11,022 nt of DNA, taken from the NCBI GenBank assembly GCA_000934385.1, contig KN880915.1, positions 1 through 11,022 on the forward strand, written 5' to 3'. This DNA is from Cylindrobasidium torrendii FP15055 ss-10 (lineage: Eukaryota > Basidiomycota > Agaricomycetes > Agaricales > Physalacriaceae). The notes under the pieces are model-generated. The model was not told the DNA's origin, searched no databases, and saw only the letters and a list, made by a program, of their open reading frames with translations. Shown here one piece after another: positions 1-8,717 of this stretch. Numbering within the stretch: position 1 is the stretch's first letter; the number at the start of each line of letters is the position of its first letter. The position numbers and the translations under genes were made by a program.

Positions 1-55
1 AAAATCGCAAAATCTCGGTGGTTCAACGCGTGTGTACAAACACAGCGTATCAGCG
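1..55 (+). repeat. Left terminal inverted repeat (55 bp visible)
   Basis: It pairs base for base with the reverse complement of 10912-10966 (position i pairs with 10967-i), and identity stops at base 56. It may extend further left outside the window, since one more base on the right side (T10967) would continue the A run. It contains an MluI-type ACGCGT core and, read outward on the minus strand, an early TGA at 52-50 that ends the adjacent gene. Confidence 0.95.
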
Positions 56-421
56 TGACATAAACGAACGAGGCACGTATGGCTCTCCACCAGGCTTTTC
101 GAAATCTTCCTTTGCCTCTTGGTCATCAATGCGCGCATCAGCTTCGTCAACGAGGGCAGCCAGGCTAACATCGAACTCAACGGCCTTGACGATAGCGCGC
201 CCATAGTTGAACATATTCTCTCTGTGTGGAATGATTAGCATATAAGTATGTTAGCGCTGCAAGAAGACTGACTGCTGCTTCTCCTCTGGCGACGGCTGCT
301 CACGAGAGCGCTTACGAGCCTGGCGAGCCTGAGCTGCAGGATCTACGGTTGGGGACGAAGATAGAGGAGGAGGAGACGGGCTTGTTGGACTTGGAGATGG
401 AGACTCGGAAGAAGCGCTCAT
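50..421 (-). CDS. Truncated hypothetical protein, 106 aa, two exons, ends inside the inverted repeat
   Basis: Exons are 421-273 and 221-50. The 51-nt intron (272-222) has a GTCAGT donor, a TGCTAATC branch region and a CACACAG acceptor, and both exons join in phase to give 106 residues. Residues about 2-35 are Ser/Pro-rich low complexity, and a basic patch (RKRSREQ) follows at about 36-42. The second exon is a well-formed helical segment with NYGRAIVKAVEF and ALVDEADARIDD. From memory this resembles the N-terminal half of agaricomycete hypothetical proteins annotated DUF6698, which continue well beyond this point; I could not verify that. Here the frame instead runs into the left inverted repeat after a PGGEPYVPRS-like stretch and stops at TGA 52-50. 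That pattern suggests a host-type gene cut by the repeat. A CT-rich tract lies just upstream of the ATG, as in many fungal promoters. Function is unknown. Confidence 0.6.
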
Positions 422-807
422 GGTGTGCTCACGGAGTGGAACTAGTGTAGGGAAAGAGAAAGACAGCGTAGCATTGTGTTGCGGCCTATTTGAAGCTCTG
501 CGGCTGGGCTGGGGGGGTGACTCACTTAGCAATAAATGCCAATCCGGGATCCCTCTCCGTTGGCAACATCCAGGCTCCGCTTTACAGTTATACGATTGTC
601 AGGGCCGTGGACAAGGTGCCGCCTGGTTTCATGGAATGCCGTGAGATTTTGAGAAATGTCGAAGATGATGTGGTGGGAGGACAAAGGCCCAGATGGCGGC
701 AATGACCGTAGGCGATCAGAGTCCCGGGATTCGATCGACAATACTTTCATTGTTCTCTGTATTGTACGCGCACACTATTCCATTTGGTCCATGAACATAT
801 AAGAACT
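422..807. other. Intergenic region, no convincing gene
   Basis: It holds the CT-rich upstream region of the 106-aa gene (about 425-480 read on the minus strand) and then unremarkable sequence. A 74-codon minus-strand frame at 526-750 has no recognisable motif and no splice partners, so I treat it as chance. No repeat or RNA signal was noticed. Confidence 0.5.
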
Positions 808-1641
808 TTAAAAGTCATCGTATCTATCATCATCAGACTCGCTAAAGTTGTCATCACTCTGTTCAAAATCCGACACTTCGTCCTCATTCATACCGCCTTG
901 CTGTTCAATTGCATCATCATCTCCCACTTCAACTTGGCCACTTCCTGCGGCACCGTAATTCTCTGCATCGTCAACATCCTTGTCGGCGACACCTGCATCC
1001 TCTTGCACATGCCGTAAAGTATGCCCAATGCCAGCGCCAAAATACCTCATTACCATGTCGCGGTCAACAAATATTCCCACATAATAGTTTGTCCAGTCCT
1101 TGCCATCCATAGGGGCAATATCAGAGTCAATTCCCTCAGGACGTGCCAATGTAGGGCCACTGTGGGCAAGGAGGGTGTCGGTTCGTCCGTCCACGAAAGA
1201 TGGGATGAGATGAGATCCCCGAAGAATGAGATTGGGATCGAGGAATCCAAATGCGTAGGGGTCACTCTCATCGACAAATCCAACCTTGGGCAGCCGCGCG
1301 ACTCGGCGACCAGACGTCCAGTTCGGCTCGTCACCAAGCCAGCGTACATACAAGAATTGCACCGAATGCTGGGCGTACTCGCTGTGGGACTCGTCGAGAT
1401 ACTGGATTACATTGGCGTGGTAGATTCCCAAGACTTGGGCATACCAGTACGGATGTGCGTTATTGTCTGGCGAGTTGAGCATGACAAAGGGATGGGAGCG
1501 AGGATTGATGGTGTCGTAGTCGCGCTGAATGTCATAGGTCGTATAGTGCACGCGCATTATGTGATGTTCGTATAGTCTGTTGCTGAGAACATGTATGCTA
1601 TTGCGGTCGGCGTGGCCTAGCTGTAAGAGTCTTACAGAAAT
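808..1641 (-). pseudogene. 5'-truncated Plavaka-type transposase, C-terminal part
   Basis: One frame stays open from just after a stop at 1644-1642 down to TAA near 808, about 277 codons; an internal ATG lies at 1557. The order of motifs matches my memory of the C-terminal third of basidiomycete Plavaka (CACTA-related) transposases: NRLYEHHIMRVHYTTYD, then DTINPRSH, HPYWYAQVLGIYHANV, FLYVRWLG, VGFVDESDPYAFGFLDP, RGSHLIPSFVDGRTD and NYYVGIFVDRDMVMRYFGAG, ending in an acidic Asp/Glu tail of about 60 residues. The catalytic core and N-terminal regions of the roughly 1000-residue family protein are absent, and upstream DNA runs into palindromes and a minisatellite. A TTACAG at 1626-1621 could be an acceptor for a lost exon. 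The piece cannot transpose anything alone. The surviving frame is intact, so either truncation is recent or the fragment is expressed. Confidence 0.85.
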
Positions 1642-1710
1642 TTAGGGCAGCACCTGTAAGGCAGTCTGACAGACTTTGGGGAAGTGCCCTAGCCAGACTT
1701 CCTAAGACTT
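1621..1710. repeat. Palindrome cluster beside the transposase fragment
   Basis: CTGTAAGA (1621-1628) and TCTTACAG (1630-1637) form a perfect 8-bp inverted repeat around one base. CTGTAAG recurs at about 1653, and an AGTCT...AGACT hairpin follows at about 1662-1674. They sit where the Plavaka reading frame breaks off. They may be subterminal repeats of an older CACTA-type element or a breakpoint scar. Confidence 0.5.
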
Positions 1711-1844
1711 GCCATGTGGCTGTGGCTGAGCTGAGGCCGTCTTATGTAATACCCAGCTCAATCTTATTGAATAAAGCCACATGGCAATTCATCTGAACAC
1801 CCACCGAGCATAAACAACGGTATGGCCGACATGCCGATGCATCA

Positions 1845-2468
1845 AAGTGGCCGGCAATGTCCGCGCGCCCGAATTCCGACGCGGTCCCGGCGCATATGGC
1901 GGCGAAAATGCAATAAAACGACGGCTCGTAGCCTCCAGACACATATAACGACCGCTCCATTGTATTTCTGGTTTCTGGGGCCACGGAAATGGCCGGAATA
2001 GATGCTGGGGCGGGATCCCGACGCGGTTTCGGTGCGTACGGCGCCGCAAATGCAGCAAATCAACCACTCGTACGCTCGTGGAGCATGTAACGACCGAAAT
2101 AGAATTTGTTCTGCCTTCCTGGCCACGAAAGCGGTCGCAATAGCAGCCAGGCGGGATCCCGACGCGATCCCGCCGCGTACGGCGGCGCAAATGCAGCAAA
2201 TCGACCACTCGTACGCTCCCGAAGCACGTTACGACCGATTAATACTTTTTCTTGTCTCCGGGAGCACGAAAATGGCCGGAATGGCTGCTGGGACCGGATC
2301 CCGACGCGATCCCGCCGCGTACGGCTGCGCAAATGCAGCAAATCGACCACTCGTACGCTCCTGAAGCACTTTACGACCGATTAATCCTTTTTTTTGTCTC
2401 CGGGACCGCGAAAATCGCCGGAATTGCTGCTGGAGCGGGATCCCGACGCGATCCCGCCGCGTATGGCG
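1845..2468. repeat. Minisatellite, period about 142 bp, about 4.4 copies
   Basis: The landmark GGATCCCGACGCG (first copy GAATTCCGACGCG) starts at 1871, 2013, 2154, 2296 and 2438, giving spacings of 142, 141, 142 and 142. Each unit carries the same order: GGATCCCGACGCG, a CCGCGTACGGC-type stretch, AAATGCAGCAAATCGACCAC, TCGTACGCT, TTACGACCGA and AATGGCCGGAAT. The first unit is the most diverged, and the tail of an earlier copy begins near 1845. The last copy breaks off about 30 bp in. Because the period is not a multiple of three, the open frames across it are by-products of repeated sequence and GC content. Confidence 0.9.
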
Positions 2469-2619
2469 CTCAAAATACGTTATTCCCGGCTAGCAAACTT
2501 GCAAGCTATTCCATTCACATTCCAAAGTCAATTTTTCGTCCGGTTGTCCCTACATCCTCTTGTTACTCATCTGCGATACCACGAGCTGTATCCTTTGCAC
2601 ACAAAGATGTTGTAGCAAC

Positions 2620-2694
2620 GTAGCTTAACTGCTAAGGTAGGTAGTTCTACCCACGATGCCTTCGTGTTCGAACCTCGGGCTAAGCTACCTTTTT
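2620..2694 (+). ncRNA. tRNA-like cloverleaf with T5 run, possible Pol III or SINE-derived sequence
   Basis: GTAGCTTA (2620-2627) pairs perfectly with TAAGCTAC (2681-2688). Inside are two perfect 5-bp hairpins: GGTAG/CTACC (2636-2640 with 2647-2651, 6-nt loop) and CACGA/TCGTG (2652-2656 with 2662-2666, 5-nt loop). GTTCGAACC at 2666-2674 resembles a Pol III B box, TAGCTTAACTG at 2621 resembles an A box, and TTTTT at 2690-2694 resembles a Pol III terminator. Loop sizes and stem order do not match a standard tRNA on either strand, so I cannot name an anticodon. A tRNA-derived SINE head or a decayed tRNA is more likely than a working tRNA. Confidence 0.4.
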
Positions 2695-2865
2695 ACCCCG
2701 GGAAGCGTCCCATATGGAAGGTGGACTTCAATCCATTTTACTAAATGAAAGTGCCTCACGTGGCACGCGCCTCTTATCCCACGACCATCACCCTTCGTCG
2801 TCCAGCGTCGTGCTCAATCCATTTCGGTCTACATAGCGCAATGTCACCCAAGACTACGTGAAAAT

Positions 2866-5837
2866 TTACTCTTTACCCTCACGCTCGCCCAAGACAAGCA
2901 CAACAGTAAGCATCCAGTCAACGTCCGCCAGCGCATCATCCCAAACGCGTTTGGCAGAAAAATCCTCGCCTTCATACACGCACACGCCCCACCACCACAT
3001 ACACGCTACCACCGACAACCAGCCACATGTACCACGGGTGTTCAGGTCTCCTAAGCCCACACTCGCGTCGTACCCACCGCGAGACCACTTTCCGTCTTTG
3101 CACTCTCGCCATGCTGGCTGCATCATACCCCACCACGCGTTGAATGCGGCAATATGGGCAGCAAGATCTTTGGGAGCCAGTAGAGGCATGTCTTTCGGCA
3201 CGTTCTCTGCGTTGCGCCTGCATCGGCCGCTTTTAACCCACGCGCCGAGCATCGGTGGACGTTGTGTACCCTCCTTCGCACTTCCCACAGGTAAATCCTT
3301 CATCGGCATGTTAAATTCGCCTTCTGACTCGAGAAGCAGCAGGCGGGCAAGGAAGACACTCCAAGGACGGCCGAGCATGCCGATGTCCTTCTCCTTCATT
3401 CGCTGCAGGGTATCCGAGAGGTACGGGGGCGCTTCAATAAGCAGCTCTTCGGCTTCCACAAGAATGGCGTCCTCATCCATATCCACACCATCCATATCCG
3501 CAACGGCAGCCGATGGATGAGAGGCGCCTGCTCCCTCTCGATCGACTTCGGGAACAGGGCTATCCTTCTCTGTAGGGACGTCCGTTGGAACCGATGGCGT
3601 ACTATCAATGGAAGAGGTTTTATTGGAGGCTTGACGTGGTGTCGGACGAGGCGGGATGATCGGTGTGGTCGCGCCAGGCGTCTCTGTTGGAGGTCCTTCA
3701 GGTTGACCAGATGCTCCTTGCTGTACCCCATCCTCAATACCACCAAGACTACCATTAGCCAGTCGGCGGCTCGAGCGCCTTGGCTGCTGCTCGCCACCCG
3801 CCGGACGCGACTTCTTCTTCCTCGTGCCAGTCTTCTGCATACTGTTGTTGATGCTCTTGACGGCGTCAAACAGTCCCAGGGCTTCCATTCGGGCCCGATT
3901 CGCAATAATATTGGCTTCGCGCTCCTCTTCAATCTGCGAGAGCCTCGGCTTCTTGCGAGCCGGGTGTGAATCAACCTCGGCCTCACTCGACTCTTGACCA
4001 CTGTCAACGTCCATGTCCTCCTCATCGCCACTTCCATCGGTCCCATCCGTCTCCGAGTCCGAATCCGAATCACTGCCCCTGCTTGGACGTGCTGCACGCC
4101 TCCGTCGCTTATTTGGAGTTGTTGTCGCGGGTGTGAGGGTTGGATGTGACTGCTGGTCGCCCACGGCGGCAGCGACATCTGCATTGCCCAAGGCTACTTC
4201 GTCGCTACCCGGAGGCCGCATGACTTCATCTCCATCCACGTCCTTCAAAGCTTCTACAGTCCCCGATGTGTCATCTCTGCCGTTGGACCTCTCTCGAATG
4301 TCCTTCTGGCGTTTGTCCCCCTTTCGGATGGCCGCATCATCGTCTAACTCGAATTCGGCATTATTCTGCGCCCGAGAAGCAAGTGTACTTCCGGGAGAAG
4401 GGCGCGCCGCGGCGATATCTTCGTCTGTGAACGCTGTAGCTGCGTATGCCAGAAGACGCTCGCGATACGCAGCAGCCGCAGTTGGGCATTTCCTCAAGAA
4501 GGACACCGGTACTGCATCACGATTACGGCCAGCGCTCCATCTACACAGTCGTCAGATATATCCAGTAAGTGAAAAGAAATCACGCACGTCAGGACACCTA
4601 GTTGACCTTGTGCAGATGGCAGTGGACCGTACGCAGACACAATGATATGTAGACCCGTGTGTCTACGTATTTCTTCGATGAGTGGGGAAACCAAGGTGCC
4701 TATGTTATCTATGGCTCTGTGCTATGTCAGAAGGTGCTCAAGACGTCGAAAAGCAGACATACTCCTGGCGTTGCTCCGGTGTGTGCACAATCGGCTTGTT
4801 CACCATGGCGTCATATTCCTCTCGCTTGTCTTTTGCCTCTGCCTTCGCGCGCAGATCGTAATCGAGCCGTTCTTCATCGGATAGCTTGTGATAGACGTCC
4901 CAAACGACCTTTTGGCGGAAGGCTATTGATACGCCCGAGCGTTTGGTCCTGGCGGGTAGCCCTTTCGCCAATCGCTCCTCATTTAGCCTCACAAATTCAT
5001 CATCATCCTTCTGTACGTCCTCTTGCGACCGTCCGTTCCATTGACGCTCAACTTCTTCTGCCAGCTCCTCGGCATTCTCGACCTCAAAAAGCTGATATCC
5101 CGCGCGCGCCTTGGACGGACGAACCAGACCATTGAGGGCTGCCCCCACCTTCGACGGTTTCTTCTTGTCGTTGTCGGGATGGACGACATGAACGCGGTTG
5201 TAATAGTAGTTCCGAGCTTTCTGTGAGGGTTGAGCAAACCGTCTGCACGTCATGGCCAATAACGCACCTTCTTCCACTTCTCCACAGTGCGCTCGCGCGT
5301 CTTAACATCCTGTTTAGACCATATGGGCTCCGGGATAGGTGCCAGGGGGTCGTATGGCTTCAAGCTAGGGAGAGGTGGCGGAGGCGCCTTGGGATCACGA
5401 TGCGGGTCAAACAGAAACCCAAACTGGAATTCCGCCTCGGTTACGACTTTGGTGATGACCTGAAAGCTTGCTCAGCCGCGACATTCCCAAGGTATGAGAT
5501 GATGGCGTACATGACCACACGTGAACTCATTGTTTTTAGAAAAATATGCTCGTTCGTAGTCCGCTTGGTGTTTATCGAACAGCTCGAGGACGCGTTGCTC
5601 GTATTCTGAGCCTTTCTTCTTTTTGTTCTTTCGTTTGGGAACTGAGGTCTTGGTTTTAGAAACTGGTTGGAGGTCCTTGGTGGCCTTGTCGTCAGGAGCT
5701 GGCGCTGCAGTGGGTTCCCTCGTCGTAGGGGGGTCAGGAGGAGTTTGTCCATCATTGACCGAAGACGGTGTATTCGCTGTGGTCGGTGCGTCCATTGGAG
5801 TCGGTGTAGCGAGGGATTGTGCTGTGGGAACGTCCAT
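2866..5837 (-). CDS. Large HMG-box-like hypothetical protein, 926 aa, five exons
   Basis: Exons are 5837-5511, 5459-5268, 5220-4763, 4716-4588 and 4540-2866. Introns are 51, 47, 46 and 47 nt with GTACGC, GTGCGT, GTATGT and GTGCGT donors. Phases agree throughout and total 2781 nt. Residues 1-60 are Pro/Thr-rich, with a basic cluster (KRKNKKKK) at 68-75. Residues about 160-315 hold a basic helix region and a segment resembling HMG-box helices 2-3 (VVWDVYHKLSDEERLDYD and the Lys/Glu helix after it). Residues about 326-369 carry RRHTGLHIIVSAYGPLP and the start of the exon-4/5 join. The middle is disordered: KRRRR at 513-517, a Ser/Asp acidic run at about 525-560, RKKPRL at about 564-569, then a charged helix (EEREANIIANRARMEALGL). 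The C-terminus from about 854 has a Trp-rich SVVACMWWWG motif. This architecture matches multi-copy agaricomycete proteins I remember; their function is unknown. Nuclear DNA or chromatin binding is inference. The first intron is the least certain join. Confidence 0.75.
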
Positions 5838-5995
5838 CCCGACACAGAGATGCGGTTCACGGCTTGGTGGGTGGTAGTGTGGCTAAACCCAGGCCCATTT
5901 GAAATTTCACAGCTTTTCGTCACGTGCATTTCTCTCTAAATCTTGACAGGATCCCTGATAACAACAGATCGTCACTCTGCCATAATCGTTCACCC
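5838..5995. promoter_or_regulatory. 158-bp divergent promoter with a CACGTG box
   Basis: It separates the start codons of the 926-aa gene (minus) and the 266-aa gene (plus), so it must drive both. A palindromic CACGTG (5921-5926), the core site of bHLH factors in fungi, is flanked by a CT-rich TTTCTCTCTAAAT tract. No clear TATA box was seen. Co-regulation of the two genes is inference from the arrangement. Confidence 0.5.
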
Positions 5996-6945
5996 ATGTC
6001 CAGTTTCGCGGCCGCCAACGATCCCGTCCCCCTCCCCCTGCTCAGCATGCAGGGCTCTGCTAACATCGGTGAGTATCAGTCCTTTTCGCCCGCTATCATA
6101 TTATTCATGACCATCCAGCTGCGCCCCCATCTTCAACGCCGTCGTCGTCCTCAACGAGCTCGAGCGACTCTATTTTCTTTTACCCCGCGTCCCGGTCTAC
6201 AAGTCCTGTTATCAACGATCTCGGTCTTGTCGTCGATGTATGCTACCATATAACCGACCGATGGCTGGAATCGCGCGACGCTGCTGTCCTGTGAGTCGCG
6301 CGAATACTTACTTCTTATGTGCTCATAGCATTGGGTTAGCCAACTTCGCCATCGCGTCCGCTGCACCCAGGATGTGCTCCGCCGACCCGCGGGATCATTT
6401 GAAGTAGGAGACATGAGGTATCTTTTCGGTACGTGTGCAGTCTACACTGCCATCCACAGATGCTCAAGATCGTATTAGAGGAAGATTTTTCAGCTCGCTG
6501 TCCCAGAGAGACCTGGTTTGCGCACGGCCAGGTGCCATACCTGTCTCGATTCGACGCGGACACATTGGATATGTTCCTCGGCTTCTGCTACATATACGAA
6601 TACGAAACCTTCCTTTGGCAGGTCGAGGCCACCAACGGACCCAACATTCTCAAGCTGCTGTACATGATGTGGGAGCCGCCGCTGGCCACCCTCTTCTTCA
6701 ACGCCCTCAACGTCCCCGAGCACCGATTCGGAGCAGACATTTTCTATGAGCATTGCACAGAGATGCTGCGACCGCGCCAATGGGAGAAGCGCGCCCACCA
6801 AATCCAAGCTACATTTCGACAACTCATGGCAGCGGATCGTGGCACGCGCAATCGGTTAGGACGACTAGGATTCCCTGTAGAGGCTTGTGCAGACCCTGGC
6901 ATTGGACTGCCTCCGTTCTTACCGGCGGTGGGTAAAGTGTATTAA
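5996..6945 (+). CDS. Hypothetical protein, 266 aa, four exons
   Basis: Exons are 5996-6068, 6119-6290, 6340-6428 and 6479-6945. Introns are 50, 49 and 50 nt with GTGAGT, GTGAGT and GTACGT donors and CAG, TAG and TAG acceptors. Phases agree and the total is 801 nt. The two inner acceptors were chosen because they alone keep the frame into the long last exon; nearer CATAG and CACAG sites would break it. Residues about 26-54 are Ser/Thr/Pro-rich, followed by a helical segment (VINDLGLVVDVCYHITDRWLE). The last exon holds the best-formed part: FDADTLDMFLGFCYIYEYE, ILKLLYMMWEPPLATLFFNA and a basic C-terminal helix. It is not recognised as any named domain and shows no signal peptide. The first half of exon 2 has better codon bias in another frame (see findings), so the N-terminal third is uncertain. 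Confidence 0.65.
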
Positions 6946-7005
6946 TCTAGATTTGCAATTAATGTGTCGTTGCTTGGCCTTGTGCCAGCTCTCCCTCCTC
7001 CCACC

Positions 7006-7957
7006 ATGTCAGACCCGTCAGAGCCATCGGAAGACTACCATTCCGATTGCGGCAGTGATTCAGACAACACGTTCCATTCGCCGGCAGCGTCGGTCGATAG
7101 CGTCGATGTCTTACTCGCAGACGTTAGGTACGATGAAGCCTATCGTCGGGCACGCCTCACTCGTGGTATGTCTTCGGACTTTCAACTACAGTATCATTCA
7201 TGTGGGCACAATCAGATATTGCGACGCAGACGGAGGCGATTGCCACTGCCCCACAACCCGCGGTGCCACCAGGAGACAACACTGTCTACCAAGTTGGTGC
7301 TGCAGGCTCCGTTTCCGATTGGTGAGTTCTTTGTTATTTCAAACGGCAAATTTCTAAACCGAAAAACAGGTCCACTGCCGCTGCAGCGCAACACCAGGGA
7401 CAACATGCTGTTGCCTCCACCACACGCCACAAGCCCAGAAACAATCGCGACCGAACCACCGCCCACACGGTGGTGGTGGTGGGCAGACCGCCTGGGGTGT
7501 ATCCTTCTGCGGAAGCCCGTGAACATTATTCTCGCGTTTCTGGTGCCATTTATCAAGGGTACCCTGACCGTCGTTCTGCAGTCCTTGCCTGGGACGCAGC
7601 TCAAGCACAGGGCTTGGTGGGAACGGTCGACGGTCAACAGCCACTCTCACCTCGGTTTCGTCCCATGAATCTCGCAAGCACCAGAGCTTCCCCGCCATCG
7701 GCCATGGCTGCGCCTGGGGATGAACGTCGGTTCTACTGTGTCTACCGCGGGATTGAACCGGGACTGTATGATTCCGCGTAAGTGCCGTTGTTATCTAAGT
7801 GCCTAATGCTCATTCGGGAAATGGCAGCCTCGAGTCTGGTCTTGCTCGTGGAGGAGTACGACAAGAAGTACACGAAAGCTTCGGACAGTATACAATCGCT
7901 AGGGACAAGCTTATTCGCGCCATTATCAAGCAAGAGGTTCAGAATGTAGGCTTGTAA
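7006..7957 (+). CDS. Protein with two RNase H1 N-terminal-like modules, 267 aa, four exons
   Basis: Exons are 7006-7165, 7216-7321, 7370-7777 and 7828-7957. Introns are 50, 48 and 50 nt with GTATGT, GTGAGT and GTAAGT donors and CAG acceptors, in phase, total 804 nt. A second acceptor 24 nt upstream in intron 1 would add eight residues without a frame change. Residues 1-53 are acidic and Ser-rich. Residues about 123-163 contain VVVGRPPGVYPS, then VSGAIYQGYPDRRSAVLAW, and residues about 210-225 contain FYCVYRGIEPGLYDSA. Both fit the small fold that binds RNA/DNA hybrids or dsRNA at the N-terminus of RNase H1 (the Cauli_VI-type fold, PF01693 by memory), where G-R-x-x-G-V/I-Y and V-S-G-x-x-x-x-G-Y/F are typical. 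The second module looks incomplete after its first strands. There is no RNase H catalytic domain. Its start lies 60 bp after the preceding stop. Nucleic-acid binding is inference. Confidence 0.75.
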
Positions 7958-7996
7958 TTAGACATATAATCCACGCTCGCGACGCCGTTTACCAAA

Positions 7997-8717
7997 CTAC
8001 CACTGCTGGAAGCCCAGTTTCTTCTGCTTGTACGCATACTCAAGCGCTCCCGGATACTCACCCTCAGCACAAAGGCTCCACATATCGAGGCATGCCTCCA
8101 TTGTAGGACCCATCTCGTTGTGTATGGCCTTTGCCCTTAGAGCCGAAGCATCACCCTCGCCTCTCAGCTCCACTAACTCGTAGTACGTTCCCTGGACGCC
8201 GTCCGCTGGCACGGTGAGTTTGGTGTAAGCAGCTTGAGCTACTTTCTCGGCCGCAGATTGAGTTCCCGAGGCCACCATGGCGTGATACGTCGACTCGAGA
8301 TACTCGCGAGGTGAGCGGTTCACTACCAAGAGCCAGGCTTCATGCTGCTGCTTTACCGTTTCGAGCGCCTTTTTGACACGCGAAGGACGCTTTTTCCTAT
8401 GGTATTGAGGGAAATTAATTGGTTCAGGCCTGGTGTAAGAATATCTAGTGAAAAAAGAGTCAAGCACTATTTGGAGTCTCGCATCAACGCCACTCACTTG
8501 GGCGGGAGATTGTGCTCTCGCTCGTAGCGTGCGCGCGCCTTTCGGTATGCCTGTTTCATTTTGACCTTGATTTCTTCTTGATTTCTGTGTTTGTGGATCG
8601 GTATTTCAACCGATGATTTATGTTTAGGGAAACTCACTTTCGGTAGTACTCTGCGTCCCATTGTTTTCTGGCGGCCTTTCTCTCCTCACTCGAGTGGTAC
8701 TTTTTAGGGCGTCCCAT
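7997..8717 (-). CDS. Basic MGRP-type hypothetical protein, 199 aa, three exons
   Basis: Exons are 8717-8638, 8584-8498 and 8429-7997. Introns are 53 and 68 nt, both with GTGAGT donors and CAG acceptors. All joins fall after the second codon base and total exactly 600 nt. The protein opens with MGRPKKYHSSEERKAARKQW, then a Lys/Arg-rich helix to about residue 55 and a second basic stretch (HRKKRPSRVKKAL). The rest is an acidic-neutral helical domain ending in KKLGFQQW. The MGRPxKY...EE+ opening is one I recall from many agaricomycete hypothetical proteins; it looks like an AT-hook-like or basic nucleic-acid-binding tail. Its 3' end faces that of the 267-aa gene with only 39 bp between stops. 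Function is unknown. Confidence 0.75.

Noticed and set aside
1021..1575. 184-codon plus-strand frame
   Set aside because: It lies opposite the Plavaka fragment, which has recognisable motifs on the minus strand. The plus frame has none.
2002..2364. Open frames of 90-139 codons on both strands across 1789-2623
   Set aside because: They follow the 142-bp tandem repeat, whose period is not a multiple of three, so the same DNA is read in changing frames. They are by-products of GC-rich repeated sequence.
1845..2468. Regularly spaced repeats considered as a CRISPR array
   Set aside because: The repeats are head-to-tail 142-bp units with no unique spacers, in a eukaryotic genome.
3396..4645. Long frames of 150-262 codons on both strands over the 926-aa gene
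   Set aside because: They overlap its last exons in other frames, are rich in Arg/Ser from shifted acidic codons, and have no splice logic of their own.
5441..5929. 162-codon minus-strand frame overlapping exon 1 of the 926-aa gene
   Set aside because: The frame at 5837-5511 has the Lys-rich and helical protein content and splices in phase. This one runs through the intron and the divergent promoter.
6433..6459. Use of the CACAG acceptor at 6455-6459 for the last exon of the 266-aa gene
   Set aside because: It would give a 31-nt intron and shift the last exon out of its long conserved-looking frame. The TTAG at 6478 gives a typical 50-nt intron and keeps the phase.
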